In this document: positions 46,522 through 55,108 of the stretch, one piece after another | How positions within the stretch are numbered: position 1 is the first letter of the stretch | Layout: the number at the start of each line of letters is the position of its first letter | From: Halomonas nitroreducens | Lineage (GTDB): Bacteria > Pseudomonadota > Gammaproteobacteria > Pseudomonadales > Halomonadaceae | DNA length: 64,000 nt | Assembly (NCBI RefSeq): GCF_003966155.1 | Contig: NZ_RXNS01000018.1 | Span: 31,375 to 95,374, forward strand | Reading direction: 5' to 3' | Notes under the pieces: generated by a model | What the model was told of the DNA's origin: nothing | The model's database searches: none | The model's input: only the letters and a program-made list of their open reading frames with translations | Position numbers and translations under genes: made by a program

Positions 46522-46534
46522 GCCGGCCTCAGCC
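46516..46534. terminator. Bidirectional terminator overlapping two convergent stops
   Basis: GGCTGAG-CCGGC-CTCAGCC is a 7-bp stem whose arms contain the stop codons of both convergent genes (46519-46521 plus; 46529-46531 minus). No U-tract is present. Confidence 0.45.
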
Positions 46535-47416
46535 GGGGCGTGGTGGCGCCAGGGTGCACCAGACGCCGACGATCACCACCAGGCTGCCCGCCACCTCACG
46601 GCCGAGGATGGGATCGCCCAGCCACAGGAAGGCCCCGAGCATGGTGAAGACCGGCAGCAGGTTGAGGTAGACGGCAGTGCGCGTCGGCCCCAGCGCGGCC
46701 AGCGCCTGGTTGTAGAGCAGCAGGGCGATCACCGAGGGGAACACCCCCAGGTAGGCCAGCCCGGCCAGTTCCTCGCCGGACAGCCGCGGCAGCACCCGCC
46801 AGGCCCCCTCCAGCAGGGCGATCGGCGCCAGGGCGAGGTTGGCGATGACCAGCATCACGAGCAGCCCGCCATAGCGGGGGAAGCGCGCCATGTGCCGCTT
46901 GACCAGCAGCGAGTAGCCCACCCAGACCAGCACCGCCAGCAGCATGATCAGGTCCCCCGGGTTGACCCCGCCGGGCATGGCCAGCTCGCCCTGGCCGGCG
47001 GTGATCACCGCCAGGGCGCCGGCAAAGGACAGTGCCACGCCCAGCCACTGCCGCCCGCGATAGTGCTCGCCGAACAGCATGGCGCTCAACAGCAAGGTGA
47101 CCACGGGGATGAGGCTCTCGAGGATGGCCACGTTGGCCGGCGAGGTGAACTTCAGCGAGGCATAGATCAGGGCGTTGAAGAAGGCCACACCGGACAGGGC
47201 CAGGCCCAGCAGCGGCCGCCAGTGACGCCGGAAGACCGGCCAGGCCCGCCGCGCCTGGCGAAGCCCCAGCGGCAGCACCACCAGCAGCGCGATGGCCACG
47301 CGCCCCAGGGAGATGGTGAAGGGCGGCAGCCCCGCCAGGGCCTTCCCGACCAGGATATTGCCGGCAAAGATGGCCACCACCATCAGCAGGAAGAGGTGGG
47401 GTCGCAGCGCGCGCAT
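46529..47416 (-). CDS. EamA/DMT-family transporter
   Basis: This 295-residue protein has ten TM helices in two EamA repeats (first about residues 10-135, second 150-285). It opens with LFLLMVVAIFAGNILVGKALAG and carries AIIYA-like NALIYASLKFTSPANVAILES at the end of repeat 1. GGGAG precedes the ATG. Substrates of this family are metabolites such as amino acids. It follows the GlxA-type regulator by 48 bp on the same strand and is probably co-expressed with it. Confidence 0.85.
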   Translation of the reverse strand: MRALRPHLFLLMVVAIFAGNILVGKALAGLPPFTISLGRVAIALLVVLPLGLRQARRAWPVFRRHWRPLLGLALSGVAFFNALIYASLKFTSPANVAILESLIPVVTLLLSAMLFGEHYRGRQWLGVALSFAGALAVITAGQGELAMPGGVNPGDLIMLLAVLVWVGYSLLVKRHMARFPRYGGLLVMLVIANLALAPIALLEGAWRVLPRLSGEELAGLAYLGVFPSVIALLLYNQALAALGPTRTAVYLNLLPVFTMLGAFLWLGDPILGREVAGSLVVIVGVWCTLAPPRPG

Positions 47417-47464
47417 CGTGTCTCCCGTCCATGGGCCGCCGGCACGCTGGCCGACGGGCCGGTG

Positions 47465-48442
47465 TCACCCCAGGCGCTCCTCCCGCGGGGTGATGCCGAA
47501 GTGGTTGCGGTAGGCGGTGGAGAAGTGAGCCGCCGAGGAGAAGCCGGTCTGCAGGGCGATCTCGCCGGCGGGCCGGTCGCTCTCGCGCAGCAGCCGCCGC
47601 GCCTGCTGCAGGCGCAGGTTGAGGTAGTAGCGGCTGGGCACCGCCTGCAGGTGCTTCTTGAACAACCGCTCGAGCTGGCGACGCGAGATGCCGAGATGCT
47701 CGGCGAGCTCGTGGGTCGTCAGCGGCTCCTCGATGTTGGATTCCATCAGCGCCACGGCGTCCACCAGGCTCTGGGGGGCATGGCCGAGCCGGGTGCGTAG
47801 CGGCACCTGCTGGGGCTCGTCGCCCATGCGGATACGCTCCAGCACGAAGTGCTCCGAGATCCGCTCGGCCAGTTCCCCGCCGTGCTGGCTGCCGACCAGG
47901 GTCATCATCATGTCCATGGCCGCGGTGCCGCCGCCACAGGTCAGGCGGTCACGGTCGATCTCGAACAGCTGCTGCGACAGGCGGACCCGCGGATAATCCC
48001 GGGCAAAGGCCGCGAAGCGCGGCCAGGGCAGGGTCGCCCGGTAGCCATCGAGCACCCCGGCCCGGGCCAGCACCTCGGTGCCCCCGCCGATCCCGCCCAG
48101 CACCACCCGGGCGGCGGCCAGGCGCCGCAGCCAGTCGAGCAGGCCCGGCGGGACGCTGCCCGCGAGCGGTCCCGGGGCGCAGACCAGCAGGATGTCCAGG
48201 GCCTGGTCGGGCTCACCGGCGACGGCCTGGGGCATCAGGGCCTGGCCCGAGGCGCTGGCCACGGGGCGCTCGTCGACGGCGAAGGTCGACAGGCGGTAGA
48301 GGCTCCGTCCCTCCAGGCGATTGGCCACGAACAGCGGCTCGGTGGCACAGGCCTGGGCCAGCAGCGAGAAGCCGGGCAACACCACGACCCCCACATGCCG
48401 AGACAACGGCACGGGCGATGACGCGATCGGGGAGTCGGGCAT
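47465..48442 (-). CDS. GlxA-family AraC-type regulator, candidate ArgR
   Basis: This 325-residue protein has an N-terminal DJ-1/PfpI-like ligand domain (VVVLPGFSLLAQACATEPL to about residue 190) and two C-terminal AraC helix-turn-helix motifs (TTHELAEHLGISRRQLERLF and GEIALQTGFSSAAHFSTAYR). Its size and layout resemble Pseudomonas ArgR, the AraC-type activator of the aru/ast arginine catabolic operon. It lies 2 kb from the ast operon, so control of ast is a reasonable inference. GbdR- or CdhR-like roles in betaine metabolism are alternatives. It precedes the EamA gene in a probable operon. Confidence 0.85.
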   Translation of the reverse strand: MPDSPIASSPVPLSRHVGVVVLPGFSLLAQACATEPLFVANRLEGRSLYRLSTFAVDERPVASASGQALMPQAVAGEPDQALDILLVCAPGPLAGSVPPGLLDWLRRLAAARVVLGGIGGGTEVLARAGVLDGYRATLPWPRFAAFARDYPRVRLSQQLFEIDRDRLTCGGGTAAMDMMMTLVGSQHGGELAERISEHFVLERIRMGDEPQQVPLRTRLGHAPQSLVDAVALMESNIEEPLTTHELAEHLGISRRQLERLFKKHLQAVPSRYYLNLRLQQARRLLRESDRPAGEIALQTGFSSAAHFSTAYRNHFGITPREERLG

Positions 48443-48516
48443 GGAGCGCTCTCGTTGCGGGAGGAAAGCTTCATTCTATCCAAAGGCGGCCGTGACGACA
48501 GCCGCCCGGACACGAC

Positions 48517-48541
48517 GACGCCGGGCCCAAGGCCCGGCGTC
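48517..48541 (-). terminator. Terminator of the 69-residue protein gene
   Basis: GACGCCGGGCC-CAA-GGCCCGGCGTC is a perfect 11-bp stem, 19 bp after the stop of the small membrane protein gene. Confidence 0.65.
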
Positions 48542-48560
48542 ACGAGGCCGGCACGGCGGA

Positions 48561-48770
48561 TCAGTCGCTAAGGCCGATCACCAGCAACCCGATCACCACC
48601 ACGGCCACCACCACGATGAGCACCGGCAGCAGCCAGCGCAGCCCTTCGGGCGACTGGCGCGCCTCGGGCTGGTCCTCGTCGGGCTCGGGGTGCTCGTAGT
48701 CCTCCGGCTGGCTGACCTCCTTGAAGTGCTTCAGTTCCTCTTCCGGCGTCTTGCTTTCCCTGGTATCCAT
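48561..48770 (-). CDS. Small tail-anchored membrane protein of unknown function
   Basis: This 69-residue protein starts at an ATG preceded by AGGAGG with good spacing. The N-terminal 44 residues are very acidic and Pro/Glu-rich (EDYEHPEPDEDQPEAR). The C-terminus is a single TM helix (LLPVLIVVVAVVVIGLLVIG) with a two-residue tail, so it is probably tail-anchored with the acidic part in the cytoplasm. It follows fabV by 53 bp on the same strand and has its own hairpin terminator. Confidence 0.65.
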   Translation of the reverse strand: MDTRESKTPEEELKHFKEVSQPEDYEHPEPDEDQPEARQSPEGLRWLLPVLIVVVAVVVIGLLVIGLSD

Positions 48771-48823
48771 ACCGACCTCCTGGGTTAGTGGATCTCGGGG
48801 CAGGCCGCCGGCGAACCGGGGCC

Positions 48824-50020
48824 CTACGGGTTTACGACATCGAATTCCGCAACGGGATTCACGTCGGCGTCGTAATCGACGTCGTCCCGCTCGAAGCCGA
48901 ACAGCTTCAGGAACTCGTGCTTGTACCCAGCGTAGTCGGTGATCTCGAACAGGTTCTCGGAGGTCACCCGGGGCCAGAGGTCCTTGCAGGCCTGCTGGAC
49001 ATCGTCACGCAGCTCCCAGTCGTCGAGGCGCAGGCGGCCCATCTCGTCGGTCTCCCGGCTGCCGCCGTAGAGGCGCTCGGCGAACAGGCGGTTGAGCTGG
49101 TCGATGGTGCCCTCGTGCAGCCCCTGCTCCTTCATCACCTTATAGACCATGGCAATGTACAGCGGCATGACGGGGATGGCCGCGCTGGCCTGGGTGACCA
49201 CGGACTTGAGCACCGCCACGTTGGCGCCCCCGCCCTGCCCGGACAGGCGCTTGTCGATCTCGCCGGCGGCACGGTCCAGGTCCTCCTTGGCCTTGCCCAG
49301 GGCACCATGCCAGTAGATCGGCCAGGTGATCTCGGTGCCGATGTAGCTGAAGGCCACCGATTTCGCCCCCGGGGCCAGCACGCCGGCCCGATCCAGGGCG
49401 TCGATCCACAGCTCCCAGTCCTCACCGCCCATCACGGCGATGGTGTCCTCGATCTCCTGCTCGGTGGCCGGCTCGATCTCGGCCTCGATGATGGCATCCT
49501 TGTTGGTGTCGATGGCGGTGGCCCGGTAGGTCTCGCCGATGGGCTTGAGGACCGAGCGCTTGAGCTCGCCGCTGTCCGGCAGCTTGCGCACCGGCGAGGC
49601 CAGCGAGTAGACCACCAGGTCGACCTGGCCGAGGTCCTGCTTGATCAGCTCGATTGCCTTCTCGCGCGCCTCGTGGGAAAAGGCGTCGCCGTTGATCGAC
49701 TTGCTGTACAGGCCCTCGGCCTTGGCGAACTTGTCGAAGGCGGCGGCGTTGTACCAGCCGGCGGTGCCCGGCTTCTTCTCGGTGCCCGGCTTCTCGAAGA
49801 ACACACCCAGGGTGTCGGCGCCATAGCCAAAGGCGGCGGTAATGCGCGCCGACAGGCCATAGCCGCTGGAGGCCCCGATCACCAGGACCTTCTTGGGCCC
49901 GGCGCTCTTGTCCAGGTTCCGCGCCCGGGTCGCCTCGATCTGCTCGAGCACGTTCTTCTCGCAGCCGACGGGGTGAGTGGTGGTGCAGATGAAACCGCGT
50001 ACCTTGGGCTTGATGATCAC
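48824..50020 (-). CDS. fabV: Enoyl-[ACP]/trans-2-enoyl-CoA reductase FabV
   Basis: This 398-residue NADH-dependent reductase catalyses the last step of fatty-acid elongation. It has the FabV-type Rossmann motif [13 protein letters not shown] (about residues 48-60) and the active-site pair Y236-x8-K245 (in [10 protein letters not shown]), the long YX8K spacing that separates FabV from FabI. FabV enzymes are naturally refractory to triclosan. The leader carries a 22-bp perfect GC palindrome 22-43 nt before the ATG, and AAGAGG serves as ribosome-binding site. TAGAAT further upstream could be the -10. Confidence 0.95.
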   Translation of the reverse strand: MIIKPKVRGFICTTTHPVGCEKNVLEQIEATRARNLDKSAGPKKVLVIGASSGYGLSARITAAFGYGADTLGVFFEKPGTEKKPGTAGWYNAAAFDKFAKAEGLYSKSINGDAFSHEAREKAIELIKQDLGQVDLVVYSLASPVRKLPDSGELKRSVLKPIGETYRATAIDTNKDAIIEAEIEPATEQEIEDTIAVMGGEDWELWIDALDRAGVLAPGAKSVAFSYIGTEITWPIYWHGALGKAKEDLDRAAGEIDKRLSGQGGGANVAVLKSVVTQASAAIPVMPLYIAMVYKVMKEQGLHEGTIDQLNRLFAERLYGGSRETDEMGRLRLDDWELRDDVQQACKDLWPRVTSENLFEITDYAGYKHEFLKLFGFERDDVDYDADVNPVAEFDVVNP

Positions 50021-50041
50021 GACAGACCTCTTCTTGGCTTC

Positions 50042-50063
50042 GGGGCGCGCCGCGGCGCGCCCC
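50042..50063. promoter_or_regulatory. 22-bp perfect palindrome in the fabV leader
   Basis: The arms GGGGCGCGCC and GGCGCGCCCC flank a GC centre, making a fully self-complementary 22-bp block. It lies between the likely -10 (TAGAAT on the minus strand) and the fabV ribosome-binding site. It could be an operator or an attenuating hairpin. Confidence 0.45.
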
Positions 50064-50181
50064 TGTTACATGGCTTTCGTCAGTGGCGACATTCTAGCGG
50101 CCCCGGCCCGGGCTGTCCGCCCTTGAGCGATGCGGGCGGCTGGGGCAGGATGCTCGGCACGCCCCCTAGCAGGAGAACCCC

Positions 50182-50571
50182 ATGGACGCGCAGACCCTTG
50201 TCGACGAGCGCGGCGAGCTTTGGCTGGCCCTGGCGCCGCTGTGGCTGGAGCGGGAACCGCGGGAGACCGACTACGCGCGCATGGTCGAGGTAATCCAGCG
50301 CCACGACCTGACCCTGCACGAGCTGGAATGGGTGTTCCGTCTGGAGCTGGCACCGGTACTGGCACGCCACCAGATGTCGGTGGCCGGGGAGTGGCGACGC
50401 TTCGACGACCACAAGCTGATGCGCCAGCTGGTGGCCCACAACCTGCGTCTCACCGGCTGGCGGCGCAAGAGCTGGGCCCTGTTCTCCGGGCTGACTACCA
50501 TGATGGCCCGGCATCGCTGGAGCGAACTCATGGAACGGGTGGCGGTGGCCCGGGGCGAGAGCGGTTACTGA
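50182..50571 (+). CDS. DUF7079-like small protein
   Basis: This 129-residue soluble protein has the pattern W-x-ALAPLWLE then DYARMVEVIQRHDLTLHELE then ELAPVL and VAGEWRRFD. This matches the small DUF7079 family, often found in gammaproteobacteria and of unknown function. AGGAGAAC precedes the ATG. The C-terminal third is rich in Arg and Trp. It is divergent from fabV and converges on the glutathione peroxidase gene with a 15-bp gap. Confidence 0.65.
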   Translation: MDAQTLVDERGELWLALAPLWLEREPRETDYARMVEVIQRHDLTLHELEWVFRLELAPVLARHQMSVAGEWRRFDDHKLMRQLVAHNLRLTGWRRKSWALFSGLTTMMARHRWSELMERVAVARGESGY

Positions 50572-50586
50572 CGGGACGTTACCCCC

Positions 50587-51072
50587 TCAGGACTCGTCGA
50601 GGGCCTGCTCCAGGGTCTCGATCAGCGCCTCCGCCCCGTCGCGGGGCGAGAAGCGCCGGATGACCCGGCCATCCCGGCCCACCAGGAACTTGGTGAAGTT
50701 CCACTTGATCATGCCGGTGCCAAACACGCCCGGCGCCGCCCGCTTGAGCTCCACGAACAGCGGGTGGGCGTCCGCTCCGTTGACCTTGACCTTTTCCATC
50801 AGCGGGAAGGTCACGCCGTACTCGCGCTCGCCGAAGGCGCAGAAGGCCTGGGCCGTCTCCGGCGACTGGCCGGCGAACTGGTTGCAGGGAAAGGCCAGCA
50901 CCATGAATCCCCGGTCGCGATAGCGCCGGTAGAGTTGCTCGAGATCCCGCAGCTGGGGAGTGAAGCCGCACTTGCTGGCCACGTTGACGATCAGGAGCAC
51001 CTGGCCGCGCAGGGCGCGGAGGTTGAAGGGCTCGCCGCGGTGGGTGCGGCAATCGTGATCATGGATGCTCAT
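50587..51072 (-). CDS. Glutathione/thioredoxin peroxidase (GPx family)
   Basis: This 161-residue thioredoxin-fold peroxidase reduces hydroperoxides. The peroxidatic cysteine is C35 in VNVASKCGFTPQ; the catalytic Gln and Trp lie in LAFPCNQFAGQ and IKWNFTKFLV, with the second cysteine in FPCNQF as resolving residue. It is the Cys, not selenocysteine, type usual in bacteria and probably uses thioredoxin. It is the last gene of the Nudix-MoxR-DUF58-TgpA series, 24 bp after tgpA, and gives that operon a possible oxidative-stress link. Confidence 0.9.
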   Translation of the reverse strand: MSIHDHDCRTHRGEPFNLRALRGQVLLIVNVASKCGFTPQLRDLEQLYRRYRDRGFMVLAFPCNQFAGQSPETAQAFCAFGEREYGVTFPLMEKVKVNGADAHPLFVELKRAAPGVFGTGMIKWNFTKFLVGRDGRVIRRFSPRDGAEALIETLEQALDES

Positions 51073-51096
51073 GGCGCGTGCTCGCTATCTGTCCCC

Positions 51097-53235
51097 TCAC
51101 GATGCCACTTCCGGCCCCGTCGCGCCAGCCCCGGGCCTGCTGCCGGTGCCTCGCGGCAAGCCGCGGCGCACCTCACGGAGGTGGTGTCGCAACCTTCGGC
51201 GCAGGCGGCGGCGCTCGCCGGGCCCGAGAGGGGCGTAGACCAGCTGCTCGAACGCCTCGGCAGCGGCCAGCAGTGCCGGCCCGGCGGCGCCGGCCTGGGG
51301 AGCGAGGCGCCGCAGGTGAGCAGCCGGCGACTCCCCCGGCTGGGCCGGCCGCCCCCGTCGGGCCAGCCAGGCCTGAAGGCGCTGAAGGCGCCAGGCATCG
51401 CCCCGCCGCCCGACGGCCCAGCGATACAGCTCGCGCAGGCCCAGCGTGGCGAGCAGCGCCCCGCCCAGGCCCGAGACGAGCCCCAGCGCGAGCGCCCAGG
51501 CCCCCAGCGCGGCCAGGGCCGCCAGCCCCCTCTCCATCGTGGCCAGCAGTCCCGCCAGGAGGCGGTCGCGTGCCTCGCGGTGATAGCCGATCACTCCGCG
51601 TTGCCAGCGGTACTCCAGCCGCTCCCACTCCAGGCGCAGCTGGTTGGCCCAGCCGATCTCGCGCAGGCGCAGCGGCGAGAAGGGCGCGTCCGCCAGGAAG
51701 GCCTCGCGCCCTTCGCGCACGGCCCCGGCGCCTTGCTCGATGCGTTCCGGGGCGATCGCCGCGGTGGGGTCGAGACGCCGCCAGGCCCCGTCCCGCCAGA
51801 CCTCGACCCAGGCGTGGGCATCGTACTCGCGTACGGTGAGGTGGCCGTCGGGGTGTCGCTCGCCGCCCTGGAAGCCGGCCACGACCCGCGCCGGGATACC
51901 CACCGTGCGGGCCATCACGGCCGTGGCCGAGGCATAGTGGGAGCAGTACCCCGCCCGGGTCGTGAACAGGAAGTCATCGACGCGGTCACGGCCGGTCAGT
52001 CGCGGCGGCGACAGAGTGTAGCGGAAGGGCGCCTCGCCGAAGCGCGCCAGCACGGCACGCAGGTAGCGTTCCGGGTCAGCCCCGCTCTCGCGCCACAGCC
52101 GCTTGGCCAGCGCCCGCGTGCGGGGGTTGGTGTCGGCCGGCAGCAGGGTGTGCCAGGCCGCGCCGGCGGGGTCCGGGTAGGCCGGCGGCGCCCCGCTGCT
52201 GGCAAGTCGCAGCAGGCTGCGGGCCCGCAGCGGCTCCCGGCCCTCCAGGGTGCCATCGACGAGGAAGCGCTGGGTCGAGTCCACCGAGCGAGGGGCCCCC
52301 AGGGAGGGTCGCCAGGGACGGCTATCGGGCTCGAGCAGCAGCTCTAGGTTGTAGGGGGCCTCGCCGCCGCTCGCCCCCCAGGCGGTGCGGCGCCCCTCGC
52401 GCACGAAGCGCGACAGGGGCAGCCCCAGGGCCGCCGAGAGTTGCGACGGCGTGGCGCGGGTCCAGCGCACGCCATCGAAGTGCGACAGGGTGTAGACCCG
52501 CCAGTAGCGCTGGCTGGGGGGCGGCGGCGGCCCCGCGAAGTCGACCCGGAAGGCCCGGGCATCGCTGCGCGAGAGCTCGGCGATGTCGCCCGGGGCAATC
52601 TGGTCACTGAGCCCGGTGGAGGCCCGGCCCATCTGCGGCATGCTCCACAGCGGCTCCATGCGCGGGAAGACCAGGAACAGCACGGCCATCAGCGGCGCCG
52701 AGAGCCCCAGTAGCCAGGCGGTCTCGCGCCAGGCGTGACGGGCGTCCCGGGCGCCCGACAACCAGACCAGCGATTGCAGCAGCCAGGCCACCGTGCCCAG
52801 GGCGGCCAGGGCCATCAGCATGCCCTGGTCATGGAGGAAGGCCACGGTCACCGTGATCAGGCCGATCATCACCACGACCCGGGCATCGCGACGATCCTGG
52901 GTCTCCAGCAGCTTGAGCAGGTAGATGCCCAGCAGCAGGCCGATCAGCGACTCCATGCCGCCGAAGCCGTCGTAGTGCGCCCACAGTGCCAGGACCAGGC
53001 CGGCCACCGCCACCAGGCGCAGCACCAGGCTGGCCCGGGGCAGATCGCGTCGCAGCTGGAGGTAGCGATAGCCGGCCACGGCGACCGCCATCGCTGCCAG
53101 CCAGCCCGGCACCCAGGCCAGGTGCAGGCCCAGCACCAGGCACTGGCCGAGGAACAGCTGGCGCAGCATGACGCCACCGAGGCGACGCCCGTCCGCCAGC
53201 AGGACCGGCGAGGCCGGCCGGTGGGCCCGGCTCAA
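51097..53235 (-). CDS. tgpA: Transglutaminase-like membrane protein (TgpA-type, DUF3488/DUF4129)
   Basis: I favour a TTG start at 53235 that overlaps the DUF58 stop (TTGA) with GGAG eight bases upstream, giving 712 residues; an ATG at 53169 would give 690. The N-terminal half has about six TM helices. A periplasmic transglutaminase core follows, with Cys in TRAGYCSHYASATAVMAR, His in YDAHAWVEVW and Asp in RRLDPTAAI. A last TM (about residues 570-590) and a basic C-terminal cytoplasmic tail complete it. Pseudomonas TgpA is essential and thought to act on the cell wall. MoxR and DUF58 are its usual partners. Confidence 0.88.
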   Translation of the reverse strand: MSRAHRPASPVLLADGRRLGGVMLRQLFLGQCLVLGLHLAWVPGWLAAMAVAVAGYRYLQLRRDLPRASLVLRLVAVAGLVLALWAHYDGFGGMESLIGLLLGIYLLKLLETQDRRDARVVVMIGLITVTVAFLHDQGMLMALAALGTVAWLLQSLVWLSGARDARHAWRETAWLLGLSAPLMAVLFLVFPRMEPLWSMPQMGRASTGLSDQIAPGDIAELSRSDARAFRVDFAGPPPPPSQRYWRVYTLSHFDGVRWTRATPSQLSAALGLPLSRFVREGRRTAWGASGGEAPYNLELLLEPDSRPWRPSLGAPRSVDSTQRFLVDGTLEGREPLRARSLLRLASSGAPPAYPDPAGAAWHTLLPADTNPRTRALAKRLWRESGADPERYLRAVLARFGEAPFRYTLSPPRLTGRDRVDDFLFTTRAGYCSHYASATAVMARTVGIPARVVAGFQGGERHPDGHLTVREYDAHAWVEVWRDGAWRRLDPTAAIAPERIEQGAGAVREGREAFLADAPFSPLRLREIGWANQLRLEWERLEYRWQRGVIGYHREARDRLLAGLLATMERGLAALAALGAWALALGLVSGLGGALLATLGLRELYRWAVGRRGDAWRLQRLQAWLARRGRPAQPGESPAAHLRRLAPQAGAAGPALLAAAEAFEQLVYAPLGPGERRRLRRRLRHHLREVRRGLPRGTGSRPGAGATGPEVAS

Positions 53236-54185
53236 GGCGCCAGCTCCGCCAGTCCCGGCGGCTGACAGCGCGCCAGGGCATCGAGGGCGGCACGCCGATG
53301 GGCCTCGCCCTCTCCCGGCGCCAGCACCTGGCCGGGCAGGCGCAGCCCGTAGCGGTCCCCGGCCCGGTGGTGGGCCAGCACCCGCCCGCAAAGGACCGAG
53401 AGGCGACGCTCGGCATCGCCGCGGCAGGCCTGGTAGTCGAGCCACAGGCTCTCGCGGGGCGGGGCCTCGAAGGCCTTTGTGGCCAGGGTGCCGGTGCGGC
53501 TCCACTGCTTCCAGGCCATCCGGGTCGGGCTGTCGCCCGGCACGAAGCGGCGCAGGCCGGCGAAATCCCCGCTATCCAGCCCCTGCCCTTCGGGCCGGTG
53601 GGCGGACGCCTCCTCCATCAGGGGACGGGGCCAGACCAGCAGCTCGGTGTCGTGATCCTGCCAGGCCATGGCCCGCACCAGGCCCAGGGGCCAACGGCTC
53701 TCCAGACGCAGCACCGGCAGCCGGACCACCCCGCGCCGCGGCACCGGCATGGCCAGCTCGGTCTCGCCATGGCCGGCGCGGATGTCCAGCCGTGCCACCC
53801 CGCCCGTGGCGCTCACCCGCAGGGCCGTGCGCGCTCGCCGGGCGCTGGCGACGATGCCCAGGCGGGCCTCACCGCCGGCGAACACCTCGGCGGGCAGGCG
53901 CAGGGCAAGGCGCACCCCCAGCAGGTTGCGCCAGGCGCGAACGATGACCACCACGCCCAGGGCGAAGAGCCAGAAGGCCAGCGCATGGGCCAGGCTGTTC
54001 TGATAATTGATGCCGAACAGCACCAGCACGGGAATCAGCGCCGCCCAGCCCAGGCCGAAGCGGGTGGGCAGCAGGAAGAGGCGCTTCTGTGGCAGGGGCT
54101 TACCCAGCGGCGAGGACAGGCGGCCTTGCCAGTGCTGGCGCAGGCGCTCGCGCCAGGAGACGGAGCCGGACCGCGACAGGGTCAT
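53232..54185 (-). CDS. DUF58 domain protein, MoxR partner
   Basis: The ATG at 54185 overlaps the MoxR stop (ATGA). The 317-residue protein has two close TM helices (about residues 45-85: FGLGWAALIPVLVLFG and ALAFWLFALGVVVIV), then a cytoplasmic DUF58 region with the family signature LRRFVPGDSPTRMAWKQWSRTG (about residues 211-232). DUF58 proteins are VWA-like adaptors commonly encoded next to MoxR ATPases. The basic Arg-rich N-terminus fits inside-positive topology. Confidence 0.88.
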   Translation of the reverse strand: MTLSRSGSVSWRERLRQHWQGRLSSPLGKPLPQKRLFLLPTRFGLGWAALIPVLVLFGINYQNSLAHALAFWLFALGVVVIVRAWRNLLGVRLALRLPAEVFAGGEARLGIVASARRARTALRVSATGGVARLDIRAGHGETELAMPVPRRGVVRLPVLRLESRWPLGLVRAMAWQDHDTELLVWPRPLMEEASAHRPEGQGLDSGDFAGLRRFVPGDSPTRMAWKQWSRTGTLATKAFEAPPRESLWLDYQACRGDAERRLSVLCGRVLAHHRAGDRYGLRLPGQVLAPGEGEAHRRAALDALARCQPPGLAELAP

Positions 54186-55108
54186 CGCACCACCGGCACT
54201 CGTTCGAGCAGCTGCCGCGCCGCGGCCTCGCCCGTCTCGCGGCGCCCGCTGCTCAAGCGGTGCCCGGCTACCGGCACCCATACGGCCTGGACGTCGTCGG
54301 GCAGCACGTGATCACGGCCCGCCAGCAGCGCCCAGGCCCGTGCGGCCCGCAACAGCGACAGCACGCCCCGGGGCGAGAGCCCCCAGGACAGTTCCGGATG
54401 CTCACGGCTGGCCGCGGCCAGGGCCTGGAGATAGTCGAGCAGCGGGTCGGCTACGTGGATGGTCTCGCAGCGATCCTGCCAGCGCCGCAGGGTGCCGGCA
54501 TCGAGCAGCGGCGGCAGCATCTCGAGGGTGACCCTTCCGGCCCGCCCACGCAGGATCTCGCGCTCGGCCCGGGGGTCGGGGTAGCCCAGCGAGAGCCGCA
54601 TCAGGAAACGGTCCAGCTGCGACTCCGGCAGGGGGAAGGTGCCGGCCTGCTCCTGGGGGTTCTGGGTGGCGATCACGAAGAAGGGATCGGGCAGGTCACG
54701 GGTCTCCCCTTCCACCGTGACCCGGCTCTCCTCCATGGCCTCGAGCAGCGCGCTCTGGGTCTTGGGGGTGGCCCGGTTGATCTCGTCGGCCAGCACCAGA
54801 CCGTGGAAGATCGGGCCCGGGTGGAAGCGAAAGCGGGCCTCGCGGGGGTCGAACACCGAGACGCCCAGGACGTCGGCAGGCAGCAGGTCGCTGGTGAACT
54901 GCAGCCGCTGCATGTCGAGGCCGGTGACCCGAGCCAGGGACTGGGCCAGAGTGGTCTTGCCCAGCCCCGGCAGGTCCTCGATCAGCAGGTGGCCGCGGGC
55001 CAGTAGGCAGCACAGTGCCAGGCGCACCTCCCGGGACTTGCCCAGCACCACGCCCTCGAGGCCGGCGATCACCGCCGCCAGGCCCTCCCGTGCCACCGGC
55101 CGGTTCAC
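54182..55108 (-). CDS. MoxR-family AAA+ ATPase
   Basis: The start is a GTG at 55108 overlapping the Nudix stop (GTGA). The 308-residue ATPase shows Walker A in EDLPGLGKTTLAQSLARV, Walker B in VLADEINRATPKTQSALLEAME, sensor 1 in PFFVIATQNPQEQAGTFPLPE and an arginine-finger region LSLGYPDPRAERE. MoxR proteins act as chaperones for metallocentre or VWA-protein assembly. The genes for DUF58 and transglutaminase partners follow in a translationally coupled chain. Confidence 0.92.
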   Translation of the reverse strand: MNRPVAREGLAAVIAGLEGVVLGKSREVRLALCCLLARGHLLIEDLPGLGKTTLAQSLARVTGLDMQRLQFTSDLLPADVLGVSVFDPREARFRFHPGPIFHGLVLADEINRATPKTQSALLEAMEESRVTVEGETRDLPDPFFVIATQNPQEQAGTFPLPESQLDRFLMRLSLGYPDPRAEREILRGRAGRVTLEMLPPLLDAGTLRRWQDRCETIHVADPLLDYLQALAAASREHPELSWGLSPRGVLSLLRAARAWALLAGRDHVLPDDVQAVWVPVAGHRLSSGRRETGEAAARQLLERVPVVR

